Positions 6,157-6,483 of a stretch of DNA of 6,483 nt are shown one piece after another (the first letter of the stretch is position 1; each line of letters begins with the position of its first letter). The position numbers and the translations under genes were made by a program. Origin of the DNA: an uncultured Collinsella sp. (GTDB taxonomy: Bacteria; Actinomycetota; Coriobacteriia; Coriobacteriales; Coriobacteriaceae); NCBI GenBank assembly GCA_902493835.1, contig CABURG010000098.1, positions 1 to 6,483 on the forward strand, in the 5' to 3' direction. The notes beneath the pieces are model-generated. The model did no database searches. It was given only the letters and a program-made list of their open reading frames with translations, and was not told the DNA's origin.

Positions 6157-6189
6157 CGCCTCAATTAATAGTTGAGTAAATACCTGAGC

Positions 6190-6483
6190 CTATCCCTCGA
6201 TACGGCTCAAGAACTCACGGGTGCGCTGCTCGCGCGGATGGTCGATGACCTGCTCGGCAGGACCCTCCTCGACAATACGACCGCCATCCATAAAGACCAC
6301 GCGGTCGGCAACATCGCGCGCAAACTGCATTGCGTGGGTCACGATCACCATCGTCATATTCTGCGCGGCAAGGTCTTTAATGACACGCAGCACCTCGGCC
6401 GTCAGCTCGGGATCGAGCGCCGAGGTCGGCTCGTCAAAGAATAAGATTTCCGGATCGAGCGCTAGGGCGCGGGCAATACTCAC
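6190..6483 (-). CDS. Polar amino acid ABC transporter ATP-binding protein, N-terminus cut by window edge
   Basis: Cytoplasmic ATPase that powers an amino acid importer of the GlnQ/HisP/ArtP type. Only the last 97 residues are in the window. The leftmost residues VSIARALALDP correspond to the segment just after the ABC signature (usually QQQRVAIARAL), so the GTG at 6483 is an internal valine codon, not a start. Visible motifs, in order, are Walker B ILFFDEP with the catalytic glutamate, the D-loop SALD, and the H-loop VTHAMQFARDVADRV, usually VTHEMGFA in this family. FMDGGRIVEEGPAEQV and the C-terminal REFLSRIEG are typical of the amino acid subfamily. The Walker A and signature motifs, and presumably the permease and binding-protein genes, lie beyond the right edge. 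The gene ends with an intrinsic terminator, so it is last in its operon. Confidence 0.93.
   Translation of the reverse strand: MSIARALALDPEILFFDEPTSALDPELTAEVLRVIKDLAAQNMTMVIVTHAMQFARDVADRVVFMDGGRIVEEGPAEQVIDHPREQRTREFLSRIEG

Noticed and set aside
6160..6176. CTCAA/TTGAG inverted repeat just after the ATPase stop
   Set aside because: It has only five pairs, AT-rich loop and no following T-run. The strong terminator next to it explains termination.
6481..6483. GTG at the right edge as the start of a short 97-residue protein
   Set aside because: The residues match the middle of an ABC ATPase just after its signature motif. The codon is an internal valine and the gene continues beyond the window.

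Overview
The window looks like an ordinary chromosomal stretch from a GC-rich Gram-positive gut bacterium. Coriobacteriia (Collinsella or a relative) is my best inference. It rests on the GC-rich coding sequence, strong AAGGAGGT-type ribosome binding sites, the PTS/LacI carbohydrate locus, a streptococcal-type secreted nuclease and an actinobacterial-style second EF-G. No rRNA or tRNA is present to confirm it. I see no mobile element, CRISPR array or phage gene.

Layout from left to right. (1) Bases 1-1178, minus strand: the first 392 residues of a fructose-family PTS permease (EIIB then EIIC), cut by the left edge. (2) Bases 1179-1593: a divergent control region. It holds a predicted permease promoter, a CG-centred palindrome over the predicted start point that looks like a LacI-family operator, and weaker repeats further out. 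(3) Bases 1594-2604, plus strand: a LacI/GalR-family regulator starting at GTG, probably controlling the permease. (4) Bases 2724-3689, plus strand: an exported DNA/RNA non-specific endonuclease with its own likely extended -10 promoter. (5) Bases 3734-3769: an intrinsic terminator between converging genes. (6) Bases 3804-5879, minus strand: a full-length EF-G paralogue, preceded by a leader of about 165-170 nt with hairpins. (7) Bases 6120-6156: an intrinsic terminator. (8) Bases 6190-6483, minus strand: the C-terminal end of a polar amino acid ABC transporter ATPase, cut by the right edge.

Permease and regulator form one functional unit: sugar uptake with phosphorylation, under a local repressor that senses a sugar or sugar phosphate. 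The nuclease, EF-G paralogue and ABC transporter appear to be separate transcription units.

The most interesting item is the EF-G paralogue. Its P-loop and ribosome-contacting domain IV are intact, but the G3 motif reads DTPCYPDF instead of DTPGHVDF, and the G4 motif reads NRLS instead of NKxD. This suggests a translocation factor with altered or lost GTP hydrolysis or guanine recognition, possibly for growth under nutrient limitation. The second most interesting is the operator-like palindrome at 1262-1277.
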